From Mikania micrantha (Eukaryota; Streptophyta; Magnoliopsida; Asterales; Asteraceae), in NCBI GenBank assembly GCA_009363875.1, contig CM018692.1, positions 4,489,862 through 4,553,861 on the forward strand: a stretch of 64,000 nt of DNA. Direction: 5' to 3'. This document shows positions 9,926-22,309 of the stretch, piece after piece. Numbering within the stretch: position 1 is the first letter of the stretch; every line of letters begins with the position of its first letter. Position numbers and translations under genes: made by a program. Under the pieces are notes generated by a model. The model was not told the origin of the DNA, searched no databases, and saw only the letters and a list, made by a program, of their open reading frames with translations.

Positions 9926-11813
9926 ATTCAACATTAAATATTATTATATATTCTTAATAAGAATAATAACAGAGCTAATGGGACTAGATACAAAAGAGTT
10001 GTTAGTCTAGGGCTCAAAATGATGTAAAGTGTTTGAAACTGTAAATAAATGGGACATTTTAAGAATAAGTTTTGAAACAATAAACAGAAGGTTAACATAG
10101 AGTAAATACACAAAAGATGATGCTTTGCTATGTAGCATGGGGAGCATGTAGATTCTTAAGTGATGGGTTATGGTGCTTCAGTTCATGCTACCTATAACAT
10201 GACACCGAAGCATTGAAAAGTTAGGTGATTTTGATAAGGTAAGATTAGCGAACGATGAGGTTCTTTTTGTTACAGGCATGGGTGGCAAATTTAGTTCAGC
10301 CGATTTCAAATGAAGTTTGAAGGTTGCTAGGGTTATTCTATGTTTAAAGAGGATGTTATTCTTAGTAGGCATTAAGATGATTAGGAACATGAGGGTAGGT
10401 TCAAGAATGGGTAGTGTAAGGTTTAAACTAGTGGGACATCGTGATAGGAAAAAACTTATGGGTTGTTTGTTAGTCTTTTAATGATTTTATTAAGAAGTAA
10501 CATTTGAATCGGTCAAATGCTGGAATTGTTTGTTTCACTAAAACACTTCTGAATTGGTCGGTCAAATAATAAGCTTCAAACAAAGTCTAAATGGTTCAGT
10601 CATATTACTAGCTCAACACTTAATGAATCACATAGCCCCTTAGACATGAGTAATGTATGGGAGCTCATGAAAGTTTCAACATGCCTTCAGGTAAACTGAT
10701 GAGAAGACCTTTATTACAATAGAAGATAAGAAAGATTATAATAAGTACAAGTGTTCATAACACGATACAAGTTGAAGATTATCAAATCTCTTAGGTTTTG
10801 GAGCCTTCATTTGGGCTTATTATTGAGGCATCAAATTAAAGAATGCCTTATTTTATAATTCTGGCACGTTTTGTTATTTCTTGAAGAATAAGTTAGAATC
10901 CTAATATTTTAATTATAAGTAGATGATATTATACTCGTAATTCATCATGAGTCGGGTAGAAAACAATAAAGAAACCCTTGTTGCATCATGTAAATGTAAA
11001 TTACACCGACTAATCATGTTATAAATCATTCTGCTTGTATTTTATTTTCTTTTTGTTTAATTGTGTCTCTGTTTGCAACCCAATGTTAATATTAATGAAG
11101 ACTTGATTTAATATGCAATATGGTAGTATGAGATTATGTCTAACACAACTCTTTAGAACTTTTCAAACTACTCTAAATTGCAAACATGAGTCTCGTCTAG
11201 ATTACATTTTATAAGAGATAGGAAAGATGAACACACCTAACATTATAAAAAATTTGCACCAACCAATTTTAAAACGTCATGATAACCACAGAAGTTGTTT
11301 TCTTGAAAAATATGGAATAAATAATTCCGATTTTATTGTAATTATAAAATCATGCATTTCACATAGATTATGTTTTCATGAAAATCATATATACTGTTTT
11401 TTAAGCATCAATTCTTTTCACGCTCTCTTTTTCGAGCTTTCGTTCTAAACTTTTGTGGTATATTAATTTATTTATAAATTAAATAATTTAGTTTACATTA
11501 AATATAACATTTAAAACTTTATTACTATATACATGTGGAGAGTCATGTAAAAATCATCAAAGGTCTTTAAGTAGTGTGAAAAAGCGACCAATAAGCAACA
11601 CATATCCCAATAGGTTTAGTGAAGGGGGGTAAACGTGTTAAAAAAATAAAAATAAAAATCTGGCCCAGTAACATTTTTTTTTAACGACGACTTTCATTAA
11701 ACCTTTGCTCGGTACTAAAGCTCAACCGGACACCAAAACACATGCACACCACTAATTACAATATCCCACTTTATCAAACAATCTTATAATTTTACATATA
11801 AAACATACCACAT
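9926..11813. other. AT-rich intergenic DNA, no gene seen
   Basis: I found no coding region with support from motifs or codon bias. Short frames here (for example 10178-10390 and 11227-11448) are low-complexity and start or stop at random. The right edge is set by the gypsy LTR at 11814. Confidence 0.6.
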
Positions 11814-14800
11814 TGTCACACCCCAACCCGCAGAGGAAGTCTTAGCAGAGTCTTAGTGTCAACAGTAAATAACCTCAACATAGATTAAGCGAACGATTTA
11901 AATAAAACATGGATATTTATATATAAAAAGTTATCGATAAATGTTAAAACATTACATGTTTAACAAACATCTAGATAACCGGTCCCAGATAAATATCCCA
12001 AAACACGCTCGCTTTCAAGAACCGGTTTTTTCTTTCCCCAAACAGCAATGCTACTTACCTGAGAAACATACCAATTTAAAAACAAGTGTCAACCAAACGG
12101 GTTGGTGAGTTCACAGGTTTTATAATAAAACATTTCAATAGATTATCATGGAAAAGAAGGTAATATTTCAATGTTGTGCTAGTGAACATCTCGTAGACTA
12201 GCTAGGTCCTACGAACCGATAGACACCATGAGCTCATAATCAAACCGAAACCAAGGAGCAGACTCCCTGCAACATATATTCTCCCGTTACTGCAGTCCCT
12301 CGCGAGACTAATGATTACGACTGCGGGCACAAAATTTATCAATGCGCAAAATCACTCGGGAACAATCTACGAGAACCAGGCCCAACTGCACTTACTCAAG
12401 AGCTATCAACCATCACATACCACACAAGCATAAATATTACAAATATCCTTTTCCCAAACATAGGCAGTTTCTCCCCCGATTTATAAAAACAAAACAGTTA
12501 AAAGGGGGCCGTGAAACTCACCTCAATGTGTTCCTGCTAGCAACAGAGATTCCAAATAACCCGACTGTTCTCACTAGCGCCCTAAAACCCAAGGGACACA
12601 TTAACAGTCTAAATACAAGTCTACTATGTAAGTTGTTCACCCAACTTAACTAGACTTAAACACATTACACTAAGGGAACCGGATTTCACACAAACGACCC
12701 GTTGGTGATTCGAATTTAGTTATTATAAATCATAAGTTAACGTTTTCAAGTCATATTATATCCAAATAATTAAGTATTTTTTGTTAAAAAATCTGTTTTA
12801 ACTCCAAACTTAATTATTTATAATAACTTGTCAAAAATGACAATTTTATCGTATTTTACATACAAAACCGACAACGCAACATATAAGCACATCAACATGC
12901 ATTATGACCTAAGTGACTTCTAATACTTCAAAATAAGTTTTTATACTTATTTTTACTCAAAATTTTCTGTTTAAAATCAGTCACAAGTTTATGTCGAAAT
13001 TTTACGTTAAACCGACGTTTTTACGCCATTTTTAGACATAGTTTTCAAGTATTTCATTTTATACTTTTCTTACAAAACACTTATATATTAAAATTTACAT
13101 ATTTTTATCATAAAAACTGATAAATTTTTCTGATCAAAATCAGATTCATAAAATGATTATTTTTATATGTTAAAAATAGCCAAAAACGCGTATTTTCGGT
13201 CCTCAATAACCGTTATCTCATTACAATTCTAAAACCACTTGATTTTATACTTTAAATATGTTATAAAATTTATTTTTATAGTTACATAACCTGTTCCAAA
13301 TTATTTTTATAGAAAACTCTATTTTTTTTATATTTTTATCTTATCAAAACATCCATTTTAAAGTACTAAAAATTATGTCTAAGTTATATAACCATTCTTT
13401 ATTCATTTACCACAAAAATATTTATATTTTTAAGTATATTACAACTTTTAGATCAGATCTAATATATTTCATAAAATAGCAATTATTATTATTTTTCAAA
13501 TTCAATAATTATATTAAAAGTTACATACATACCCATGCATGCATACATATACAACCATCATGCATGTCATGTTTTCTACCATATATATACTTATGTATAT
13601 ATACATTATCCTCATGCATATGTTTACTTGATATAATCATACATACACACCTATACATACATTCGTATGTATGCATACAAATGCATGTATGTAAAATCAT
13701 TATTCTTTCATATACATACATATATACACACATGATTACATACATATATATACATGCATGTCAACAAAACCCACTTATACATACATATGAGTTCATGCAT
13801 GTAACCATCTCACCTATACATACATATGTATATATATACAATCACATACATATACATATATGTTCATGTATGTAACTTATTTCACATCTACATGTATGTG
13901 ATTAAAATCGCCATCCAAGCAAAATCATCCATGTATGTATGTATGTATGTATGTATGTATGTATGTATATTTTGAAAGAAACATAACCACCCATATATAC
14001 ATACATTGCAAAACAAACACCCATGTGTGTGTATATACCTTCATGTCACACACATACATATATGTATGTATGTTTTTACGACCCACACACACATTCATAC
14101 ACACACACATTTCACACATTATTATTTTTACACCAAAAACCCACTTGACTCAACTTGTTGGGTGAACCAACTTTGAATAAAAACCCACATAGTGTGAACA
14201 TATTACCTTAGTTATGCTAAGAAAGTGGGTTAGCTTTTGATCATAGTTCTTCCTAAAACTCCAAAAATTGAAAGGAATGAAGAAGATGAAGCTTGAAAAG
14301 TTTGAAGTGGTGAAAAAAAAAATTGAAGGTAGACGTACAAGAGAAATGGTGAGAAAATGGGATGGGTTTCTTGTAATCTAGAAAGTTATGATGGTTAAGA
14401 TTTTTGGAAAGATTTGTGTAGATTTGTAGCATTTGAAAATCCATATCTTTGGCCTTCTCTTGACAAGTATCCCAACACTTGTCCTCCTATGGGTTTTTCA
14501 TAGATAAAAACAGATAAAAACTGGTATATTCTGAGTCCTACGGTGTATAAATTTTGTACTGGAAATTTAATAAAAATCCGATTTTTATCCTAAAATTAAT
14601 AAAATATTTAATCGTACTAAAACGGTTGAATTTTAGTCAAAAACAATGACCTTAAATATTATTTGGAGAATTAATTCCTTTTTTCCCACCTAAAACGCAG
14701 ATAAAATCAGTTGTCAGAAAAATTAACAGTTAATACCAAAATTTACGGTTTTCATCATTAACTTAATCTATCGATTTATGATTTATCATTTTATGCTAAA

Positions 14801-15048
14801 TCAAGCATATTTACTAAATTCGTTAATCGGGTCGTCACCAACGTTCGTTAAACACCGCCGAACGGTACCGAAATCTCAAAAAAAAATTTTACCAAATGCA
14901 AATCCATGCATATATACAACACTCTATGCTAGACTTTTTAATCAAAATTAATTTAATAATAAATATTAAATTATTAACGCATTAAATAAATCAAGTTTAG
15001 TACACTAACCATTACGAATCATCGTTCGTAAAAATACCGGATGTCACA
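11814..15048 (-). repeat. 3' LTR of a Ty3/gypsy element (3.2 kb)
   Basis: On the plus strand it starts TGTCACACCCC and ends GGATGTCACA, so the ends form the inverted pair TGTGACA/TGTCACA. A polypurine tract on the minus strand (complement of 15049-15064, CTCCCCTGG) and minus-strand pol remnants lie right beside its 15048 end, so this is the 3' LTR of a minus-strand element. The length of 3,235 bp suits Tekay/Del-type chromoviruses. A large (TACA)n-type microsatellite is embedded at about 13516-14115. The short frames inside it are not genes. The flank at 11809-11813 is CACAT; no partner copy was found. Confidence 0.8.
13516..14115. repeat. Compound (TACA/TATG/ATAC)n microsatellite
   Basis: Roughly 600 bases are dominated by CATACATA, TATGTATG, CATGCATG and ACACAC units, including an uninterrupted (ATGT)n run near 13931-13968. 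The long frames on both strands here (rich in Tyr, Ile, Cys, His) are products of the repeat. It lies within the 3.2 kb gypsy LTR. Confidence 0.9.
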
Positions 15049-15064
15049 GTCTCCCCTGGTTTAG

Positions 15065-16855
15065 GAAATATCGTCCCGAAATTATAAACCAGTACAACCT
15101 TTTCACCTCATAAGGAAACATGTGGGGATACTTCTTTCTCATCTGATCCTAACGCTCCCAAGTAAATTATGGACCGCGTCTTGAATTCCATCTCACTTTC
15201 ACTAACTTGATCCGACAACGTCGAAACTTATGAGTTTCCCAATCTGAGATCTCAATCGGCTCTTCGACGAAATGAAGTCTTTCATCAACATGAATCTCTT
15301 CAATCGGAACAACAGTCGTTTCATTAGAAAGACATTTGTTTAAGTTAGATACATGGAATACATCATGCACACCGCTAAGCTGCGACGGTAACTTGAGTCG
15401 ATACGCAACTGGACCAATTCGATTCAAAATCTCGAAAGGCCCAACATAACGGGGACTAAGCTTCCCTTGATTGCCAAATCTAATGACTCCTTTTCAAGGC
15501 GAGACTTTTAACATTACACGATCCCTAATTTGGAATTCCAATGGTTTCCGTCGATTGTCAGCATAACTTTTCTGCCTATCCATGGCAGCTTTCAACCTAT
15601 CCTTTATTCGAAAGACCTTGTCAGTGGTTTCTAGAATAATTTCAGCTCCAATAAGTTTTTTTTCACCAACTTCTGCCCAAAACAACGGCGAGCGACACTT
15701 TCTGCCATAAAGAGCTTCGAATGGTGCAGCTTTAACGTTTGAGTGGTAACAATTGTTATAAGAAAATTTTGCTAATGGTAAACGAACATCCCAGCTACCA
15801 CCAAAATCAAGCACGTATGCACGAAGCATATGTTCCAGTGTTTGAATAGTTCTTCGCTCTGACCGTCTGTCTGTGCGTGATAAGCAATACTCATATCAAA
15901 ACGAGTACCCAAGGCTTTCTGCAAATATTGCCAAAACCTTAATGTAAACCAACTATCCCTGTCAATTATGATCGACACAAGAACTTCATGCCTTGAAACA
16001 ATTTCTTTCAAATCTTTATACATCTTATCCAACCCTGGATGTATTGAATAACGTGACTTGTGAGCTTCATTCAATACTAGCTCACGAAAGTTACCAAAAC
16101 AAGGTACCCATACACGATCCATGAAATATAAAATTTCATCGGATTTTGGGATTAATTCTTTAACCATTCGGTGTAGGCCTTCGGCTTTGACATTTTCAAG
16201 TTTAAGTGCCTCAAGTTGTGCCTCACGAATTTGAGCGGTAAGGCTCGCTTGGATAGTTAAACCCAATGCACGCACTCGTAAAGTTGTCTCTAACCTTTCT
16301 GCTCAGGGAATCTGCCACTACGTTCTCCTTTTCAGGATGATAACAAATTTCACAATCGTATTCATTGAGCAGTTCGACACACCTATGTTGTCTCATATTC
16401 AGATCTTTTTGATCAAAGATATGTTTGAGACTTTTAGATCGGTAAAGATAGTACACTTTGTTCCACAGATAATGTCTCCATATTTGAAGTGCAAAAATAA
16501 TTGCTCCAATTCTAAATCATGGGTGGTGTAATTCTTCTCATGGATTTTGAGTTGTCGAAAAGCGTATGCCATCACCTTATCTCGTTGCATCAAAACACAT
16601 CCAAGACCCTTTCGTGATGCGTCACAATATACCACAAATCCATCATTCCCATCAGGAAGTGATAAAATGGGTGCAGTACATAGTTTCTGCTTTAACAGTT
16701 GAAAAGCTTCTTCTTGCTTGGCGCCCTAGTCAAACTTTTGATCTTTCTGAGTCAACAGGGTTAACGATTGAGCAATCTTAGAATAATTTTCAATTAATCT
16801 CCTATAATAACTAGCCAATCCTAGAAATCGACGTATTTCAGTTGGAACCATGACT
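15065..16855 (-). pseudogene. Decayed Ty3/gypsy pol (RT tail, RNase H, integrase)
   Basis: Read from high to low coordinates. The RT end (about 16850-16740) gives RRFLGLASYYRR. RNase H starts near 16680 with VVYCDASRKGLGCVLMQ, then HDLELEQL in place of the usual HDLELAAV. A zinc-binding region (ELVLNEAHKSRYSIHPG) follows at about 16060. The integrase core gives DSWFTLRFWQYLQKALGT and AYHAQTDGQSE near 15960-15860. The C-terminal part ends in a WER-like motif near 15150. The frame changes several times, and stops occur near 15170 and 16725. Between the zinc-binding region and the core, roughly 90-100 residues usually present are missing, including the first catalytic Asp. Protease, gag and most of RT are absent. 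It is clearly nonfunctional. The lineage looks like a chromovirus (Tekay/Del). Confidence 0.9.
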
Positions 16856-17155
16856 CGAATCATGACCTAAACCATGACCCGAACCATGACTCGAGCCATT
16901 ACTTAAACAATTACCCGACCCATGACCCAAACCATGATATGAACTGTGATCCGTCGCATGAACCGAACCATGGCCCAACCATGGCTGATCCACAAACCAA
17001 AACAATGACATGTTCCGTGAACCGCTCCATGACACAACCCATGAGCTGAACAATAACCGACCGACAGTCCGAACCATGACGCGACACATGACCCTACCCA
17101 CGACCCGACCCGTGATTCAAACAATGATTAGAACCACAACTTGACCCATAAACCG
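16850..17155. repeat. Degenerate CCATGACCCGAA minisatellite
   Basis: About 25 imperfect units of roughly 11-12 bases (ACCATGACYCGAA-like) abut the broken RT end of the gypsy remnant. In one minus-strand frame they read as Gly/His/Ser repeats (HGSGHG type), which explains the open frames at 16838-17124. It is not a gene. Confidence 0.85.
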
Positions 17156-17182
17156 TATTACGTTTCTTCTTCTTCTTCTTCT
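17156..17182. repeat. (CTT)n microsatellite
   Basis: A short run of TTCTTCTTCTT lies between the minisatellite and the solo LTR at 17245. Confidence 0.8.
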
Positions 17183-17831
17183 TATATCTATCAAACAATA
17201 TGAAGTAATGAATCATTTTATTATCCGAGGTAACCAAACATGCCTGTAACACCCCGACCGATGGCGGAAACGTCGGGATGCCACGAGGGATGTGTAGGTT
17301 GTTCATAAGCTCATGGGCATCTAATTTAAATCATCACATATCAATTAATCAACCAAATTAATTACACAAAAATCATGTTCATCATGAATTAGTTACATCA
17401 AAATACACAAAAGATTTAGCTAACTAACTAAATTCTAATCTTCAGAATTTTAGTTATCATAGCTAAGTCCAAGATTCTACGTGATGATGTCCAAAAGAAT
17501 GTAGAGCTATCCTGCCCTACCTACTTCTCCTCGTTTCCTGAAACATGTGAAAATCAAGTGTCAAAAATCATAAGTTTTTATGTATTAAAAATGTTTATAA
17601 AATGTTTATGAAAGTTTAAAAAAAACAAGTTTATGAAAATTTATAATTTCCCGAGAAATCCACATGTGCACCTGCAAGATAATCCAACACTGCCAAAATC
17701 CAACAAACACAACATCCAAACAATCCAAGTAATCACATACACAATAATCACAAATAATTATTCACGTATATTCAACTAATCACATCAACTCAATAATCAT
17801 TAATCATCATAATCATATCAATACAAGTTAC

Positions 17832-18048
17832 CGCGGAGGACCTGAGTCAACTCAATCAACGGCGGAATCATCGCGGAGGACCTCAGTCAACTCAACCAAC
17901 GATGTTCCTATAAGTGTCAATACGTGCACTGCGGAGGACCGCAGTCAACTCAACCAACAGTGGAGTCTCTGAGGAGGACGTTAGTCAACTCACCAACAGT
18001 ATCTCAATCATCGCGGAGGTCCTAAGTCAACTCAACCAACAATGACTC
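17832..18048. repeat. Tandem GCGGAGGACC...AGTCAACTCAACCAAC repeats
   Basis: Five units of about 40 bases (the second nearer 60) each start with GCGGAGGACC or a variant and contain AGTCAACTCAACCAAC. The array lies inside the 3.5 kb solo LTR and is probably a family feature of that LTR. Confidence 0.85.
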
Positions 18049-18853
18049 ACGGATAAGTAATAATCCATCTCAATCAATAATCAATCATAATTCATTCATA
18101 TGAATATCATATTGATAATCCAGGTGTCACCCATGTGTTATCAAAATAATATTTAAATTGGTATACATGTTTCACCTCCGAGATTAAAAACAAAATAGTT
18201 TAAAAAGGGAGGTTATGAGAACTCACCTGAGTCCTTAGAATTTGTATTCTTGTAGTATGCGCGCTCGTGTAACGGAAATCAAAACAACTCAACAACCTGA
18301 AATTACCGTGTGTTTCATATTCATAAGTACGTGCATTTCGTCTCAATTAAATGCCCATGAGTGTTTACTTTAAATTCTTAAGTGTTTCATTCCCTTAATT
18401 TATTTTATCCAAATCCAAAACAATTATCCAATATTTTATTATGATCATCTTTAGAATGAAATTTAAACTTGCTAGTTTCGAATCATTCTATGACGATATC
18501 TAATTGTTATGAAATATATGTGTTCCCATAGATATGTACATTCCAAAGTAATAACCTATGTCATATACATATCCATACATACACATATAATCCACTAAAT
18601 TCCTCATTATAAACTATGTTTATATACACATTCAAGGATGTTAACCCTAGTCATGTCTATATCAATACCCACCTTTGCATGCACTTCTAATTAAATTGTC
18701 ACGATAGGTTTAAATTAATAACCTTAAATCTAAGTTTAAAAGATCGACTTTAAATGGAATCCTTACAATTTATTTATTCTATAAAGTCTCAAAATTTAAC
18801 TTGTATTTATTAAGAAAAAAAGGTGACAATTACACTTCCCATGCATGCATAAG

Positions 18854-18854
<1 letters not shown>

Positions 18855-18889
<35 letters not shown>
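18855..18889. repeat. (TA)n microsatellite
   Basis: An uninterrupted run of about 17 AT units lies within the solo gypsy LTR. Confidence 0.95.
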
Positions 18890-18891
<2 letters not shown>

Positions 18892-18964
18892 TGATCTTAG
18901 CCTTTCATTTAACCTAAATCTTAGTTTTAAAGATAATTAGCTCCTTGTTAACCCCTTTTCAGCG

Positions 18965-19375
18965 AACCTATTGCCCAAGGCCCTTAGGTTCGGCCAAGGT
19001 TCGGCCTACTGTAAACGGTTCGCCCAAATAAAAGAAGGTTCGGCTTCATCAGGACATCCCTAGGTTCGTTTACATCGAAGGTTTGCTGAAATAACGAGAC
19101 GGTTCGGCTCCAAGAATTAGGCCACACAGTTCGGCCCCTAATGGTTCGGGTTCGTGGCTTAGGGAGGTTCGCCACATCATGCATGGTTCGTGGCCCCCCC
19201 TTGGTTCGGCTGGTCCCCATGGTTCGGCTACCAAGGGTTCGGTCCTTAAGGTCTTTGTGTGAACAGGTTCGTGGAACCAAAAAGGGTTCGGCTGAAGATG
19301 TTTGATGTACAGCCCATAGGTTCGGCCACCATGGTGGCGCAGGGTTCGGCCCCTGTATTCGCGAACCAAACAGCC
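18965..19375. repeat. GGTTCGGCC-type degenerate minisatellite
   Basis: GGTTCGGC or GGTTCG recurs about every 15-30 bases. On the minus strand it reads as Arg/Thr/Pro-rich frames (EPNP, RTM), so the 204 residue frame at 18984-19598 is an artefact of the repeat. Confidence 0.8.
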
Positions 19376-20761
19376 CCATCATTCTCATCCTCGTATTTGC
19401 AGGTTTAAGGTCATCTATGGCTTCCCATGTTTTAACAATAACTCGACTTAAATAATAAACAAAACCCAAATCTCGATCCCATGTTCTAAACACAACCACA
19501 TAAATTTTGTGGTAAAACCGAAAAGAAATCTTAAGATTTACCTGAATTCGTTGGCCAAACTCGAGATTTCTTCGTACTTTCTTGTTCCTCTCGGTCACAC
19601 GGTCGTGTAGGCGCCAAGATCTTGCAATTCCGACAAGAAACGAAAGAGATATCGTAGTGAGAAGTTGGAGAGAGAGTAGGGTTTCGTGAATGAAGGTTTA
19701 GAGAGAGAAAGAAGTTGGTGAAAATGAAAGAGATGGAGGGTTTTCCATCTTTTGTACCTCGTGTCGTCCTCGTGTGTTCGGTCTCGTTTATATCGCGATT
19801 AACATGTAAAATAAGCCCGGTTTTCTCGTGAACACATTTAAAATACAACATGTTTAAAAGGATTTTATTTCGTTTTAATAAAAATGGTTTTTAAATAAAA
19901 TCGACTAATTAAAATGTCTCCGTGTAGTTTCGTTAAATTAATTATTTAAATAAATAATTGGTTCGGTTTCATTTAAGGTTGTAATTCCTAATAAATGTTT
20001 TTAATTTATCATTTATTAATTTAATATCGTTAGATACTATTTCGTTATCTCGTCGAAACGCGTTACTTACGTACGCATTCGTAAAGATCGTCACCTTTCC
20101 GAATCCAACGCTCGTATCGTATTTCGATTCGATTTACGATTTATGGAGTATCGTTTCAGAATATTTTTCTCAATAATTATATTCGTGTGAATCGTCACCC
20201 ACGCGAATACATTTATTAAGTTAATATTTCTGAGTTAATATTCGTGTTTAAATTGTGTTCGTAACCTCACCATTGCATAATTACTTCCAATATCATTTCC
20301 ATTATTTTATTTTCTTTAATATTATGAATCCCATTCCAAAACCCACTAAACCATATCACTGACACATCCGTGATAGACCGAAATATGCATATGTATAGGG
20401 CATATGTAGGGGTCAGTCGCAACTGCCCCAGCCACCGTCCCACCACTATTTCGATAAACCATGACCATGTGTCCTTGACTATGTTTAGCAACCAACACTA
20501 ACAAACTCTTATTTCCCCTTCCATTTCAAACCAGTAATCCATATCTGTGAATTTAACATCGATAAACTCTCTGGTTCTGTTTAGTTGGGTTACAACTAAA
20601 CTTCCCATGGTTTAAGCGTATAATAATATATTCTCAATGTATACCAATTATCAATAATATCATCCAATAATTCATTATAATAAATAATTATTATGTCAGG
20701 TCGTAACAGTACAATCGTACATATGTACGGACAACCTGAAGTACAGTGATGTTACAATGCC

Positions 20762-21538
20762 AATAGAATGAAAATGATCCATTTCTTTCTTGTTAAATCC
20801 ATTTTCCCCTCCAATCAATTCTCACGTCAATTCCATTTCCGCATACCAAACACACCCTATGTATCTTCAACAAATCCTTCACATAACCTGACATAAATGG
20901 GTTGCAGTTTACCCCGTGAAGATAGTGCCCGTCATAGAGTTTTTTACCAAACGAATGTAGTTGATAAAAATATTTACCAAATAAGTGTAGTTGATAAATA
21001 TATTTACCAAATATGCGTAGTTGAAAGCTTATTTACCAAAATGAGTGTTTTTTCTTACATTTTTTTTTATTTTTAGATTAGTAAAAAGTAATGAAATAAA
21101 AGAAATCATATATTTCGATAAATAAGTTTTAAACTACACTTATTTATTGAATATTTTTTTTATTTATTTAGAAAGAATTCACGTGCCAATGTGCCATATC
21201 AAGAGGCCAAAAAAAATGTAAAAAAATTGTACGGCCGCGGATTCATCTAACATTCTAACATGACATACCATCACATGAATTCATTTAAAATTCATTTAAC
21301 CTGACGTACCATACTACCATCACGTGGGGAGTACACACACTTTGCATTGATTGGAGCTGACATAATACATAATCTGTGGTAAAAACACCCTATACTAGCT
21401 ACTGCTATATTAATGTTAAAACTTGAAACAGGTTATTTACATATTCAGTTTTTATATCTTAACATCCTATTGTTTCTACATGTGTCGTAAAGCCTTATAT
21501 GACGCGTATGACATCTAGACATGTTCTCATGTAACATA
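20762..21538. other. Intergenic DNA between two solo LTRs, with a 30 bp tandem
   Basis: No gene is seen. The only structure is a tandem at 20943-21048. It has about 3.5 units of 30 bases, each starting TTTACCAAA and containing GTAGTTGATAAA. The rest is AT-rich unique-looking DNA. Confidence 0.7.
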
Positions 21539-22298
21539 TGTAGGAACACCGTTCATAAAATAAATAAATACTTTTATTATTCAATTACTCGAATTACAAT
21601 TCAGAAAAATAGAAAATGTAAAATAAATTATTACAAGAAATATAAAAGTGCTAAAATTTAAATTACAAGAAAAATATAGCACAAGATGAAACGAATTGAA
21701 ATGAGTTCGGTGGCTGAGGATTTCTGTTCAACAGAGGTCCCTTAAAACAGATTTCGGGCCACCCAGGTGAACCCGACTGTTTCCCAGGGTACAACAGCCG
21801 AAACAGTATGTACTGCCGGAGTTAACCGAAAACCCGAAATGTTACCTGAAACAAGAGTGTTTAGCAATGTAGCACAAGGAATAGATCGTTGTAGGTTGTT
21901 GAAAACTCGACATAATATCTTCTTGTGTTGTGAATTTTTGAAGCTTGTGTTAAAGATTTCAAAACTTAGCAAGCAAAAACAAGAGACCAAATGTCTCTAT
22001 TTATATGGCATTTGTCATCATGAACCATTATGAACATATTCATGGCTAAATTAAAAACATATTCATGGCTTAATTAAAACATATTCATGGTCATTCAAAA
22101 CATTTTACACAACACAATTTCGAGCATCGATATCTCATTTATCTTAGCTCCGTTTTGGACCCGATTCTGTTCGTTGTGATTAGTTCACGTCATAGAACAA
22201 AACGTATTCAATAATAATCATATTCGTAACATATACGAATAATTATCGTGGTCCAAAATTAATAATAAAACATATTTATTATTATTAAATTTCCAACA
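21539..22298 (-). mobile_element. Solo LTR, 760 bp, copia-type, TSD ACATA
   Basis: It is bounded by TGTAGG and CCAACA on the plus strand, so it reads TGTTGG...CCTACA on the minus strand. ACATA occurs directly on both sides (21534-21538 and 22299-22303), a perfect 5 bp target duplication. A TATAAAT box lies at about 22005-21999 on the minus strand, followed by the expected start region. No internal sequence remains. The open frames on both strands (21742-21990, 21767-22033) lie in the transcribed part and match no protein I recognise. Confidence 0.85.
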
Positions 22299-22309
22299 AC
22301 ATATACATC

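Larger units (their letters stand above)
17245..20756 (-). mobile_element. Solo gypsy LTR, 3.5 kb, TSD ATGCC
   Basis: It begins TGTAACACCCCGACC and ends GATGTTACA, with the inverted termini TGTAACA/TGTTACA. Directly flanking it are ATGCC at 17240-17244 and ATGCC at 20757-20761, a perfect 5 bp target duplication. No internal domain lies between these duplications apart from the LTR itself, so it is a solo LTR left by LTR-LTR recombination. Orientation is inferred as minus from its similarity in end structure to the LTR at 11814-15048. It contains tandem repeats at 17832-18048 and a GGTTCGGCC minisatellite at about 18965-19375. The minus-strand frames 18984-19851 are not genes. Confidence 0.85.

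Noticed and set aside
12342..12653. 103 residue frame
   Set aside because: It lies wholly within the 3.2 kb gypsy LTR and has no recognisable domain.
13521..14165. Several open frames on both strands rich in Tyr, Cys and His
   Set aside because: They come from the (TACA)n-type microsatellite.
16838..17124. Gly/His/Ser-rich minus-strand frames that look like a repeat protein
   Set aside because: They are translations of the CCATGACCCGAA minisatellite with no start context or gene structure.
18984..19851. Long minus-strand frames of 204, 106 and 99 residues
   Set aside because: They lie in the GGTTCGGCC minisatellite and LTR body, overlap in different frames and show no domain.
17245..20708. 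First-guess LTR end at GGTCGTAACA (20708)
   Set aside because: No target duplication results there, whereas ending at GATGTTACA (20756) gives a perfect ATGCC duplication.
11814..20756. The two gypsy LTRs (11814-15048 and 17245-20756) as the pair of one element
   Set aside because: Their terminal sequences beyond TGTNACACCCC differ, and the second has its own perfect target duplication.
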